A DNA stretch of 64,000 nucleotides from Trichoplusia ni (GCF_003590095.1 NC_039492.1:5456001-5520000); one strand, 5' to 3'; counted from the first letter of the stretch, positions 14,301-24,596 are shown. A program made the numbers and translations. The notes: a model not told the origin generated them from the letters alone.

Positions 14301-14741
14301 ATTGGCAGAAATTAATCGAAATATTGAGAAAGCAACTAAAAGAAAAAATGTAAGATATATTGCCTTGTAAAGTATTGTTACAGAGTGTAATAAACAAGTA
14401 ATAATCTCATTATGCAAGTCCGGTTCTAATGAAATAAGTAATTAATTTCTGGTGTGCAGTCGAAGCGCTGCACGCAACCAATTTGTTGATAGGGTCGCAC
14501 ATTACGGGGATTAGCAGTGACCGCAGCGGGCTCCTCGCGTTACAGTCCCATATTTATGACTGCCCGGGAGCAGCGCCGCCATAAGGAAAGTATAAAAATG
14601 GTAAAGTGCTAATTAAATAAGAGGAATAATTGCTCCTTAATATACGTTCCAAAATTTAAAAATTACTGTCATGAAATGTAGAATATAATTCTGAAATAGT
14701 ATTTAATTATGTTTAAAATTGGAATCCATTCAAAATTATTT

Positions 14742-14911
14742 GTTCTGAGAGTGTCTTTGTATGTTTGTGTGTACGTGTGATACGTTATTGCACCAAAACG
14801 GCTGGAGTGATATTGATAATTTGTTATGATGGTAGCTAAAACTTTGAATTACCACATACGCTAGTTATTCAACTTTATCGAACGAGCTCGCAGTTTTTGC
14901 CTATAAAATCC
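14742..14911. mobile_element. Degraded TE fragment (generic insect TE terminal-region motif)
   Basis: The string of blocks CACCAAAACGGCTGGAGTGAT, TATGATGGTAGCTAAAACTTTGAATTA and CACATACGCTA resembles the conserved subterminal sequence of many lepidopteran Helitrons and LINEs (the 'aaacggctgga.tgattttgatga...atggtagctgaa' type). The copy is decayed and its ends are unclear. The same fragment lies at about 35990-36159 in the second copy. Confidence 0.4.
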
Positions 14912-15481
14912 AGAACCGCTAACAACAGCTAATATGACATAAAAACCACTATTTCAAATGATTTAAATCTTACGTACGTTACGAAGTCACCGTTCATGCT
15001 TAAACTACAAATATTTTATAGTTCTGACGGCGCATGAGAGACTGCATCAAACCAGACAGCAGTTTATGTTATGATTTATTGATGGCAAATGTCCAATTTT
15101 GAACGAGATATAATATACAAGCCGTAATCGTTAACTTAAAAGCTTGAAATGGTTCAATTTTCGTATCGTTACTTTAATAGTGGATATAAAACGAATTGAA
15201 TATTATAAACATTTATGTATGTCTAAGTTGTGTAAGAAAATGTATGTTAGGTATTTGTTTTTTTTAAGGGTGTTTTAACCTATGTTAAGAGAAAATAGTT
15301 TTCAATTATTGAAAATAAAAACAGTAGCGCTATTTTAACAGAGGCAAGAGCAAAACATTAAAACATTTTCCATCAAACTATTACCCCTTACTCAGCCAGA
15401 AAATGTGTTTTTTTGCAATATGAGTTATTTCTTACAAATATCTGGTGAAAAAAATCTTTAGATATGGACTACCCTTAACAT

Positions 15482-15604
15482 ATAGGGGGATGATAAATAG
15501 ATGTCCGATTCTCAGTCCTACCAAATATTTACACAAAATTTCATGAGAATTAGTCAAGCCGTTTCGGAGTAGTTCAACCTACACCATGACACGAGATTAT
15601 TAGA
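15482..15604 (-). mobile_element. Degraded Helitron-like 5' end
   Basis: The plus strand reads AAATTTCATGAGAATTAG then CAAGCCGTTTCGGAGTAG, and ends ATTATTAGA followed by T. Read on the minus strand this starts with TC after an A, as a Helitron 5' end does. The internal blocks match a conserved moth TE terminal sequence from memory. No partner CTAG end was found, so it is probably a solo or decayed end. The second copy is at about 36727-36849. Confidence 0.4.
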
Positions 15605-15769
15605 TGTGTGTATATTTATCTATTAGTGCTATTCGCATTGCTCTGCTCACGTTCAGCACTTAGAATATTCAATCAAATCAGCACGTCTATTGTTCGTTGT
15701 CATTTGCTACTGAACTTACAATAGCTACCTAACCTAATTATCATGATGACGTATGTGCTAGAATAATTG

Positions 15770-16050
15770 AGAAACTTGCTCAACCTCCTTGTGTCGTTGC
15801 CCTTAGTGCCAAAGGTCGTGACCTCATGGCCTTACCTTTACATTGATAATGCATCGCCACTTAATCCGATCTTCTGCAGAGTGAACTTCATCATGGAAGG
15901 TGGTAGTCCAAGCGGTGAGGATTTCTTCTATACTCGGATACTTGACTTCGAAAAGTCAAGTATTTGTGTGATTCACGAATGCTTGTTCTGAGTCTGGGTA
16001 TCTTTGTGTATGTGACTTGCATGTTTCTCAAAGCAACACAAAGATTAAAG
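15770..16050 (+). mobile_element. SINE-like interspersed repeat with internal hairpin
   Basis: The 3' half (15969-16030) resembles the tail of tRNA-derived moth SINEs: TGTGTGATTCACGAATGCTTG, GAGTCTGGGTAT and GTGTATGTGACTTGCATG. Immediately 5' lies an 11-bp perfect stem at 15938-15963. The 5' part (about 15775-15900) looks repeat-like but was not identified. The frame at 15767-15991 is a chance opening. The second copy is at about 37016-37296. Confidence 0.4.
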
Positions 16051-18002
16051 TCCATAATATGGGAGTGGTTTTCTTTGAAAGGGAAAAATAGAAGAACATT
16101 TTACATCAGACTAAACTTTAAAGCAGGCAAAAGAGTTAATTAGCTATCTATAAAGTATGTATTTCCGTGTACTATGTATGCACTAGGTATGGATGACACG
16201 TGCTGCAATTAATCAATCATATCACTCGTTGTAAATACTTGGTTGAGTATTTTAAATTTAGATTTTGGCATGCGTTTCTTTGATTATTTTTCTAGGGCTA
16301 TCAATGTTTATTAAGATTATATTTGAAAATGAACTACTTTTTTTCGACCTGTGTAATCGTTGGTCGATGGATCAAGTATTTTAGTTCCCTTCCGATATTC
16401 AAAACTCGTTTTGTTGCATTTTTAAAATTTGTTTTAGAGTTTTTCTTAATTTTTGCTGAAATATTTTTAGTATTGCTTTTTGTAGATACATCCTAACGAG
16501 TATTGTATTTTGTACATCAAAACTCGTGATTTTATTGTTTTGTTAGTTGGTTGTATTAACGAAATCGCGGTTAACTTGGATGTTTCGGACTCTTTGATGG
16601 TGTGTTACATTTATAAGTGAGGATAACGCACTCAAACCTTTATAAGTATTCTTAGCGTCGATGCTTCTCAAAGGTTTCCTCAAGGAAGTATGTGATACAT
16701 GGTAGGTGAGGTTATAGATCAAAGGAATAAATAAATAAAGGATAAATATGTTCGTATTAAGGGACCTCCTTTTTGGAAGGTGATTCAAAATAGTAATGAA
16801 ACAAAATTGGTTGTTTATGTATATCATTCTGCAACGTGCAAACTCGTCCATAGTTTAAATACAAATTATGTGTTTGAAAATTGAATCGAAAATCTTTTTT
16901 TTTTAGAGTTGGACTTACAAACGTCGATATTTGTAAAAAGCTGGATTAGGAACTATACATATTTTTTTAAAGGGACCTTATTGTCACTCGTGTCATTAAA
17001 AAAGAAAAACTTTTTATTTTGACCTTGATAACATGAGTAGTATTTTGTAGAGTTCCCCATAGACAGGTATATTCTAACATTCTAAACTATTGACAGTGTC
17101 ATATATAACAAATTCATGTTCTGTCAAACGCGAATATACTGCGATACAATAAAAATGTTTTATTATTACGCTCAGATTGATGACACCGCATTACGGATCT
17201 GATTTCCCCGAGGACTGCAGGTTAGTCGGCCAGTCCAGTTGCGTGTACAGACGGACAGACACTTCAATCATATATGATGGAATAAGGCATGCGTTTCTTA
17301 AGAGGGATGATAACTTATTAACGTTGGGGCAAAAAAAAAATCCATCCTGCGCTCAAAGGGTAAAAATGGAATCTGTCTTTCACAACGCTGTATCACATGA
17401 GCTGCAGCAAGGAATTATGAATTTTCATAGATATCCAATTCTGATGTTGCTTCAACAGCAAATACTTTTTATAACATATGATAATATTTGTATAATAATT
17501 AGTTTTTAGTGTGCAGTAAGCGAATAGCTTCACCCCACGCTAAGGATTGAGCGGGTCTACCTACATGCAGGTTGTCCCGGAAACAGACACTCACCTAAAA
17601 ATGGGTGATAGGCCTGCTTGTAATAGTTATCCGAAAAGTATTAAAAAAATTAAGGAGACTTTGGATCATAAATATAAAAAAAAAACAAAAAACAGATCAC
17701 CTGTGACGATATTTTGTCTACAAAAATTAACATTCCTTAGTTTCGTATAGCAAAGATATATTGCTAAATTATCATCAAATCAATCCGAAAACACGTCACA
17801 ACATGCAATACACCCTGAATAATGACAGTCAAAACGTCCCTTCACACCTATTCACCACTACCATCAATAATAAATGAACAAACCGCTAATTAATTTAATA
17901 ATTAAAGTCATTTGAAACTCAGACCCTGTAACACAGGCTGTAAATAAAACGTTATACGGTGATAAAGGATTAAAAAGCGGTAAGTGTGAGTTGTATCGCC
18001 GG

Positions 18003-18016
18003 CCGCCAGGTGGCGC
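18003..18016 (+). promoter_or_regulatory. CTCF-like motif CCGCCAGGTGGCGC
   Basis: The 14-mer fits the bilaterian CTCF core (CCASYAGRKGGCRS) with one permitted A-to-G difference and contains the AGGTGGCGC core used by insect CTCF. The surrounding 80 bp is rich in ATTA-type homeodomain motifs. The second copy is at 39247-39260. Occupancy is inferred from the motif only. Confidence 0.35.
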
Positions 18017-18590
18017 GTCATTAATCTCCCCGCTAATGAATATTTACTCATGTTAACGAGACGAGCTCGGACATTAGTTAATGTAGATATCATCTTATCA
18101 CTGGATATCAAGGCTTACTGATCTTCAAATACAAGAGCATGTATGCAATATTAGATACATAGGTAGGTAGGAACGGTGTCGTAAGGTTGTTCGGAAAATA
18201 GTTACAACGTTTTAAGAGAGTTTTGCTGAAATAGTTTATTTTATTTTTTCGGGTGAAAGTAATTGAAACTGAATGTCATAAGGCCAATATTATAAAAGTA
18301 AGAAAATACGTTATTTTTTGAATTGAATAAGTTAAGTATCTGTCATAACACTACTTAATATTATGAACGCGAAAGTACATACACGTATAGGTGTTTTATG
18401 TGTGTATAACTTTGTTGTCATTTAGATGAACTCAGTTTTATCCGTCTTTTAGAAAAGGAAATGTTTTTGCAGCTATAAACAACATCTAGCTACACGAAAC
18501 CACGAGAAAGCCATTGATAGATAAATAAATAAATAAATAGGTATAAATGGAATATTCATACGGTGAAATTGTGCCTGATTTATTTATACA

Positions 18591-18621
18591 CTAGCTTGTG
18601 CCCGCGACTTCGTCCGCGTGG
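18591..18621 (-). terminator. Helitron 3' terminus: hairpin plus CTAG
   Basis: On the minus strand the element ends with CGCGGACGAAGTCGCG, which can fold into a short stem, then GGCACAAG and CTAG, with T as the next base outside. A hairpin about 10 bp before CTRR is the Helitron transposition terminator. A degenerate second version lies just inside at 18650-18678, ending CTAT instead of CTAG. Confidence 0.75.
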
Positions 18622-18714
18622 AATAGTGACTTCCGGCAGAAAAGTATAGATAGCTGTGTCCGCGACTCCGTCAGCGTGTAACTCCTTGTGTATTAAGTTA
18701 ATGTATTGGTAATA

Positions 18715-18720
18715 TTTATT
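18715..18720 (-). terminator. Polyadenylation signal AATAAA for the RepHel gene
   Basis: The minus strand reads AATAAA about 193 bases after the RepHel stop codon and before the Helitron 3' hairpin. This is a plausible cleavage signal that keeps the mRNA inside the element. The second copy is at 39959-39964. Confidence 0.4.
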
Positions 18721-18912
18721 ATTATTATTTATATTGGTAATATTGTTTAGATCACGTTCACATAAGGCTTAACCCTTTATAAGACACAGAACTTAAAAAT
18801 ATTTATAGCTTTTAAACTTTATAATAATGTGTTAAGGTTCAAATTCTGGTGGCAATATAAGTACCACTGCCTTATAAAGGTAAGGTAAAGGTACCTATAA
18901 AACGAAAATACT

Positions 18913-20874
18913 TTAGTGCAAAGCTTCCGGGTAAACTATATTGAAAGTTGACCCGTCCGGCACGTGAACATAAAGACTTTTAGAACTGCTAACACGGGAA
19001 AGAGCAACATACAACTGACCATGTGAGAAACAACTGACACTGAGATCTACTCCAGCAACACGAAAAGTCTGCCCTTGAGCCTTGTTAATTGTCATTGCAT
19101 AACACACCGATACTGGGAATTGCGTCCTTTTAAATTGGAATGGAAAATTATTTGGTATTAAGGGTATTCTGGGAATAAAGACGGTTTCTCCTGCACCGCA
19201 ACCTGTTAAAATTTGAGCCTCGATTATATTTTGTTGCAACTGGGTTACTTTTAGTCGAGTTCCATTGCAAAGTTGTGGTGGTTTTAAATTTCGGAGCATA
19301 ATAATCGGTATCCCAATTTTTAAACAAATTTCATGAGAGGGAAGTCCGGGCATATTTAAAGAATTTAAAAATTCTATCGGGTAATTAGTGGCTTCTTGTT
19401 CATCGACCATTCTATTTATTGATCTATAAACTTTGCTTTCCCCCTGTATATTCGACAGTATTTTGTTATTGATCTCAGATGCCTGGTCATTGCGAGGAGT
19501 TAAAATAGATCTTTCGCATAGCCAAGAATTGTCCCTATTTAATATATTTGTTACGTCACCGTAAACCGACGATATAAGATGTGGTTGAGATTGCACCATA
19601 CAACATAATTCAGGCGTCAGTATAAGTTTTCCTTGGTGTAGTTGTGGATAGGTACCTTCACCAATCTTTAATAATGTGTCAGAAAATTGACTATCATCCG
19701 GGTTATCTCCAGTTCTCACTCGCATATTTATAGTCAAATGCACCGATTGTATATCTCGCCATAAATAAGAGCTTTTCAGGCAAGCCCTAACCTCATCAGC
19801 TCGGGTTCCCCGTGGTATTACCGGTAAGGTTTGTCGGAAATCACCACAAAATAAAACCGTGATACCGCCCATTGGTCGATCATTTTGTCTTATATCCCTT
19901 AAAGTTCTGTCTACCGCTTCTACTCCTTTTCGATGGGCCATCGTACATTCATCCCATATGATTAAACTACACTCGCGTAATACCTTAGCTTTGTCGCTAT
20001 TTCTTGAAATACTACAGGTTGGATTTTCCGTGCGATCTAAATCAATTGGTATTTTAAACATACTGTGAGCAGTTTTACCTCCTGGTAGCAATGTTGCAGC
20101 TATCCCTGATGAAGCTACGGCAAGAGCAATTTTACGCTGATTTCGAACATAAGCCAATATTAATTTAGTCAAAAAGGGTTTTCCAGTTCCTCCAGGTGCA
20201 TCTAAAAACCATATTGTTCCCAAATTATTTTGAACACTATTGCACACGCGGTCATAAACTGAACGTTGTTCTGCAGTCATCATTGGGACACCGTTTTCTA
20301 ATGTTGTCAGCAGTTCCGTTAAATTGTAACCAATCTCTGCGGAATATTCCCTATTAGTTACCTCTCCGACTGAGGTTGGTGTTGGCAAACCATATTCACA
20401 GAGTGATTTACCGCCTACTGCTGTTAAGTCATCCTGAAGAGCTAATAAGCACTGATTTATGGCAAGATCACGGAAATTATCATTAGTTGTGCCTTCATCA
20501 TTGTTAGGTATATTTCTAAGAAAGTCTTCTGAAAATTTTTCTTTATATTTTTCCCATAATGTTACAGCATCTGACAAATTACAAAATGTGAGTAATGTTA
20601 CAAATAAATGGCGTAACCGTCGTGGATTATCACTAACACAGGATTCTGCTAAAGCGTCATCCCAATGCTGATCATTTTCAAGCAAATGACGCGCTTGGCA
20701 AGCTGCTTGATAAGTGGGATAAACAACATCGTCTACTTTTCTCAAATCTATAAATGAGGTTGGTCCTCGCACGGTATGTAATAATAATCGCAAATAGAAA
20801 ACACTCAGCGTTGTTAGGATGAACGGTGTACAATCTACCAAGAACATGTTCTTTAAAAATACCTGACTCGCCAT
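18913..20874 (-). CDS. RepHel C-terminal part: Pif1-type helicase (first copy, split by a frame error)
   Basis: This 653-codon frame is the second half of the Helitron RepHel protein. The helicase is thought to unwind DNA 5'-to-3' during rolling-circle transposition in the nucleus. Visible motifs in order are APGGTGKPF (Walker A), LIIWDEC (Walker B), GDFRQTLPVIP, LCNGTRLKV, TINKAQGQTF and YVALSRVSS, all typical of Pif1-like SF1 helicases. The first 26 or so codons of the frame are out of register: the true protein enters this frame at about 20800 from the upstream frame. An A run at 20798-20801 has one more A than the second copy and causes the break. This copy keeps the native C terminus ending at TAA 18913-18915, which the second copy loses. 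Confidence 0.85.
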   Translation of the reverse strand: MASQVFLKNMFLVDCTPFILTTLSVFYLRLLLHTVRGPTSFIDLRKVDDVVYPTYQAACQARHLLENDQHWDDALAESCVSDNPRRLRHLFVTLLTFCNLSDAVTLWEKYKEKFSEDFLRNIPNNDEGTTNDNFRDLAINQCLLALQDDLTAVGGKSLCEYGLPTPTSVGEVTNREYSAEIGYNLTELLTTLENGVPMMTAEQRSVYDRVCNSVQNNLGTIWFLDAPGGTGKPFLTKLILAYVRNQRKIALAVASSGIAATLLPGGKTAHSMFKIPIDLDRTENPTCSISRNSDKAKVLRECSLIIWDECTMAHRKGVEAVDRTLRDIRQNDRPMGGITVLFCGDFRQTLPVIPRGTRADEVRACLKSSYLWRDIQSVHLTINMRVRTGDNPDDSQFSDTLLKIGEGTYPQLHQGKLILTPELCCMVQSQPHLISSVYGDVTNILNRDNSWLCERSILTPRNDQASEINNKILSNIQGESKVYRSINRMVDEQEATNYPIEFLNSLNMPGLPSHEICLKIGIPIIMLRNLKPPQLCNGTRLKVTQLQQNIIEAQILTGCGAGETVFIPRIPLIPNNFPFQFKRTQFPVSVCYAMTINKAQGQTFRVAGVDLSVSCFSHGQLYVALSRVSSSKSLYVHVPDGSTFNIVYPEALH

Positions 20875-23800
20875 CTACAGGCCTGCCACGGCGTCTTCGA
20901 TTAAAGACACCCCGTTGCTTATCGTAGGTATAATACGATGGAACTTCCTCATACAAAAGAGATTTTGCAAAATCATCAGTTTGGCAAAGTCGAAAGAATG
21001 CTAATAAACTTGTTTGTCTAGGGTTCTCTAACCGTTCTGTGACATTTTCGGCGTTGAAATATATACGTTGGCCGCCTTCAAGATGAACATCCAGATGAGT
21101 CACAGGTGGATATCTTTCGTGAATGTTGAAACTTAAGATCCGCCACACAGCTTCTGAAGAACTTATATATCTGCCTGACTGAAATCTTGTAACTTCATCA
21201 TGTTCATTTCTCAAAGCAAATGTAGCTTGGTCACTGCCCTTATTAATATACTTAAAAATATATTTTATTGACTCTACACTATTACACATTTCAACATTTA
21301 TGTGAGCTTGAAATGCTCTGGACAACACAGGAGAATACGGAACGACCCACCTATTATCTAAAGTAACTTGTTGTCCAGACACTCGCTTTTCAACAGTAAA
21401 ACCATCATTATCTCTTGAACGGCGACGATATAATGGGTATCCATCATGTCCTGTTACAGTGCCATCCACTAAGGCTTTTGGATATCTTTTAGTGCAACGA
21501 CCGTCTTGCATGCAAGGAGAATTCCCGTTAAACGAACCACATGGACCATGTATCATATGAGTTTTAACAATGTCGTATAACACGGGATCTGCAATCGGAC
21601 TTGGAATTTCAGCACTGATTAAACTGTCTACATCATTAGGTCGAACCTTATCTTTTAACCAAAGCAGGATATGTGCGTGAGGTAAGCCGCGTTTTTGCCA
21701 TTCAATACTATACATATAACACAATACTTCTCCAAAAATTTTATCTTTGGTAAGTAGATCTATCATTGATTTTAATTTTAAATGAAAAACTCTTGCTATG
21801 ATATCATGGCGGTCATGCGGTGCTTGACCCTCAAGAAGCTCCCGAGTAATTTCATCCCACTTAGGATTGGTAGTTACAGTAATAAATAAGTCGGGACGTC
21901 CATATTTTCTTACGTAACAAAAAGCATCTTGAGTACGTTCGTGCATGTATCGTGGACCACCAGTAAAAGAAGAGGGCAAAATAACTAAACGACCCATATT
22001 CACCGTATCGTTATCTTGCTGCATGGCGTCGCGAAGGTGCACGTATTCTTCAACGCGCAGCTGCCTTTGATTAGATCGTATATAAACTAATCTTTCGGTT
22101 TCAATTTTTGCGTACATGTCTACAATAAACTGATTGAATAAGCCACGAAAACGTTGAAAGTATACAAACCTATTCCGTCTTACTTGCAAGTGGTAACAGT
22201 AAAATTGAAGGCATGAAATCTTTTTATTATAATTAGGTGCGCCTGTACGCGGATCAGTTTGGTATAAAGCAAAATTATAACCATCTTCCCCTCGACAGTA
22301 TATCAAAGGATATTGCAAACTGTCGTAAGCCCTGTGGGTTTCATAAATACGTTGCAAACGATTATCTCTGGAACGGATAACGATATCACGCCTATCACAT
22401 TCCTGGTCGACCAATACCACAGCAACTTCATTCGTGGATGGAGCATTATAACGCCCAGGGTGTTCCTGAGTTGGACGCCTATCGGCATTTATAACAATTT
22501 TATAATTGTTATCATCATCTCGAGGAAGAGCTTCTAATGCCGATTTAAAACTGCATACATACGAATTAACCTGATGCAACATGTTCTGAAGTTGTGATAT
22601 GAGTTCAGTATTTAAATTCGGGAAATATTGATTTCTTATATTCGACTGTTCGTTGTAGTCGGATACAAAATATATTTGAAGAAACTTAGGTTGGTTTTCA
22701 GGCAAAAGGGATCCTATCAAATGGTAAACCTGACCTTGTATCTTAAAAGTAGGCATGAAATGACCTTCTGAGATTTGTTGAGCGCCAAAGGATGTCATTT
22801 GAAATGCACTATTATAAGTGCGAATATTATCTAAAAACTGTTTAGATTGTATATGTTCCCCTAAAAGTAGTGATTTCAAAGGTTCCGGTGGGTCTTCGAA
22901 TGAAGGCAAATTTATTTTACCTGTAGAACAACAGAAACCAGCTGACTCCTTACTCCACTTTGAAGCATTACAAAAACGACATACCACGTTCATATCGCCT
23001 ATTACAGAAGATGATCCATAATCAATTGTGAGGTTATAAGCAAACCCACTTTTATATTTGTCGGACCAAGCCACCGAATTTCTAGATTGATCTTCTATGT
23101 GTACATCTAAGTTATTAAGGCTATGTCGAAATCTGTCTGCAGTAAGACGGGCCTCTCGCTGTTCGTCCGTTTCAAGAGACCGAATATTTTCGATTCTTAA
23201 TCTTTCATTAGACAAACTTACTGATCGTTCTTGTCTCAAAGAATTATAATATTCGCGTACCGACTCTAGTCGTTGTTCATGCTCATGTGCGTCTTCGAGA
23301 GATCGAATAACATTATGGTGCACCCTATCATTTGTCAAACGGTCTTCATATTGAGTTAAAGTTTCAGATTCTCGAGATAAAATATGACGTTCGCGGTCAG
23401 CTGTGAGACGCAATTCCCTCTCAGTGTAGGTTTCTGACTCGCGAGACAATATATGACGTTCGCGGTCAGCTGTGAGACGCAATTCCCTCTCAGTGTAGGT
23501 TTCTGACTCGCGAGACAATATATGACGTTCGCGGTCAGCTGTGAGACGCAATTCCCTCTCAGTGTAGGTTTCTGACTCGCGAGACAATATATGACGTTCG
23601 CGGTCAGCTGTGAGACGCAATTCTCTGTCAGTGAAGGTTTCTGACTCGCGAGACAATATATGACGTTCGCGGTCAGCTGTGAGACGCAATTCCCTCTCAG
23701 TGTAGGTTTCTGACTCGCGAGACAATGTATGCCGTTCGCGGTCAGCAGTGAGACGCAATTCTCGTTGTGACGCAGTTTCAGCATCTCGGGATAACACATG

Positions 23801-24061
23801 TTGTTCTCGGTCAATGGTAAGCCTCAGCTCTCGTTGAGAAGAGCTTTGAGACGCCCGTGATGTAGCTCGTCTCGCTCTGTCAGCTGCTAATCGCATCTCT
23901 CTCTCTGGAGAGCTTTCATTGGCTCGAGAGGTTGAGGCACTAACTCTCATAGAGTTTAACCGATGTGCTCTTTCCTCTGCCGATTCTTGAGAACGCGCAT
24001 TTCTCATCCTTTTAGCATCTCTCGAATTTCGAGATAAAGATGGTCGTTTTTTAGGTGGCAT
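20678..24061 (-). CDS. RepHel N-terminal part: repeat region, zinc-finger-like motif and HUH Rep domain (first copy)
   Basis: This frame encodes the front of the Helitron transposase. Residues 1-21 are basic, and residues 22-315 form about 13 units of 23 residues. A CRFC...CC cluster lies at 361-378. The Helitron-like N domain and Rep endonuclase follow, with the HUH motif GLPHAHILLW (His795, His797) and the paired tyrosines Y934 and Y938 in YIFKY. In Helitrons these nick DNA and form the covalent 5'-DNA link. The ATG at 24059-24061 opens the repeat-bearing frame in both copies. Residues after about 1087 are out of frame because of the extra A at 20798-20801, so the final 40 or so residues of this frame are not real. 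Confidence 0.88.
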   Translation of the reverse strand: MPPKKRPSLSRNSRDAKRMRNARSQESAEERAHRLNSMRVSASTSRANESSPEREMRLAADRARRATSRASQSSSQRELRLTIDREQHVLSRDAETASQRELRLTADRERHTLSRESETYTERELRLTADRERHILSRESETFTDRELRLTADRERHILSRESETYTERELRLTADRERHILSRESETYTERELRLTADRERHILSRESETYTERELRLTADRERHILSRESETLTQYEDRLTNDRVHHNVIRSLEDAHEHEQRLESVREYYNSLRQERSVSLSNERLRIENIRSLETDEQREARLTADRFRHSLNNLDVHIEDQSRNSVAWSDKYKSGFAYNLTIDYGSSSVIGDMNVVCRFCNASKWSKESAGFCCSTGKINLPSFEDPPEPLKSLLLGEHIQSKQFLDNIRTYNSAFQMTSFGAQQISEGHFMPTFKIQGQVYHLIGSLLPENQPKFLQIYFVSDYNEQSNIRNQYFPNLNTELISQLQNMLHQVNSYVCSFKSALEALPRDDDNNYKIVINADRRPTQEHPGRYNAPSTNEVAVVLVDQECDRRDIVIRSRDNRLQRIYETHRAYDSLQYPLIYCRGEDGYNFALYQTDPRTGAPNYNKKISCLQFYCYHLQVRRNRFVYFQRFRGLFNQFIVDMYAKIETERLVYIRSNQRQLRVEEYVHLRDAMQQDNDTVNMGRLVILPSSFTGGPRYMHERTQDAFCYVRKYGRPDLFITVTTNPKWDEITRELLEGQAPHDRHDIIARVFHLKLKSMIDLLTKDKIFGEVLCYMYSIEWQKRGLPHAHILLWLKDKVRPNDVDSLISAEIPSPIADPVLYDIVKTHMIHGPCGSFNGNSPCMQDGRCTKRYPKALVDGTVTGHDGYPLYRRRSRDNDGFTVEKRVSGQQVTLDNRWVVPYSPVLSRAFQAHINVEMCNSVESIKYIFKYINKGSDQATFALRNEHDEVTRFQSGRYISSSEAVWRILSFNIHERYPPVTHLDVHLEGGQRIYFNAENVTERLENPRQTSLLAFFRLCQTDDFAKSLLYEEVPSYYTYDKQRGVFNRRRRGRPVDGESGIFKEHVLGRLYTVHPNNAECFLFAIIITYRARTNLIYRFEKSRRCCLSHLSSSLPSASFA
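23117..23998 (-). repeat. 69-bp coding tandem repeat, about 13 units (first copy)
   Basis: Units of 69 bp encode the 23-residue pattern SRESETYTERELRLTADRERHIL. Five central units (23378-23722) are almost identical and the outer ones are diverged, as expected for unequal exchange or slippage in the middle. The charged, heptad-free composition suggests an extended or helical linker. The opposite strand-phase frame at 23356-23814 stays open only because the unit length is a multiple of three. Confidence 0.9.
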
Positions 24062-24130
24062 TGTGTATTTTTAATCGACGGTAACTGAAGCTACCTTACA
24101 CTTACAATTATATATAGTTATTATGTAATA

Positions 24131-24488
24131 ATTACGAAAATAAACTATTAATATAATAAAACACTACCAATTACGAAAATAAACTATTAATACAATTAAA
24201 CACTACCAAAATAACTAATATAATAATAACGAAAATAAACTATTAATATAATTAAACACTACCAATTACGAAATAAACTATTAATTTAATTAAACACTAC
24301 CAATTACGAAAATAAACTATTAATTTAATTAAACACTACCAAATTACGAAAATAAACTATTAATACAATTAAACACTACCAAAATAAATAATATAAAAAT
24401 TACGAAAATAAACTATTAATATAATTAAACACTACCAATTACGAAAATAAACTATTAATACAATTAAACACTACCAAATAACTAATAG
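24131..24488. repeat. AT-rich 39-bp minisatellite, 8 units (first copy)
   Basis: Eight units share GAAAATAAACTATTAAT followed by an AATTAAACACTACC-type end (one unit has lost an A in this copy). Units 2, 6 and 8 carry the TACAATT variant, and only these are followed by an extra AAATAACTAATATAA-type spacer. The array lies between the RepHel start codon and the predicted transcription start, so it would be in the mRNA leader. Confidence 0.85.
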
Positions 24489-24580
24489 GTGTACCTACTA
24501 CTAATACTATTAATCTAATACCTATTATATAAACTAACAACAAAACAATTCTAAAAATAAACTATTCAAAGACTAAAAGT

Positions 24581-24596
24581 CGTGCTGATAAGCACG
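24581..24596. repeat. Hairpin CGTGCT-GATA-AGCACG in the Helitron leader (first copy)
   Basis: A perfect 6-bp stem with a GATA loop lies about 80 bp downstream of the predicted RepHel transcription start on the minus strand. It is identical in the second copy at 45835-45850. No role is known. Confidence 0.5.

Larger units (their letters stand above)
8947..18590. other. Host non-coding DNA left of the Helitron (first copy)
   Basis: No recognisable exons. It contains a GC-richer stretch at about 10740-10990, a CRE-like palindrome, TE fragments at 14742-15604, a SINE-like segment at 15770-16050, a CTCF-like motif at 18003 and an AAAT repeat at about 18521-18541. A minus-strand frame at 11892-12164 is partly kept in the second copy but has no recognisable domain. 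Confidence 0.55.

Noticed and set aside
23356..23814. 152-residue repeat protein in another minus-strand phase
   Set aside because: It is a shadow of the 69-bp coding repeat; the other phase holds the conserved RepHel frame.
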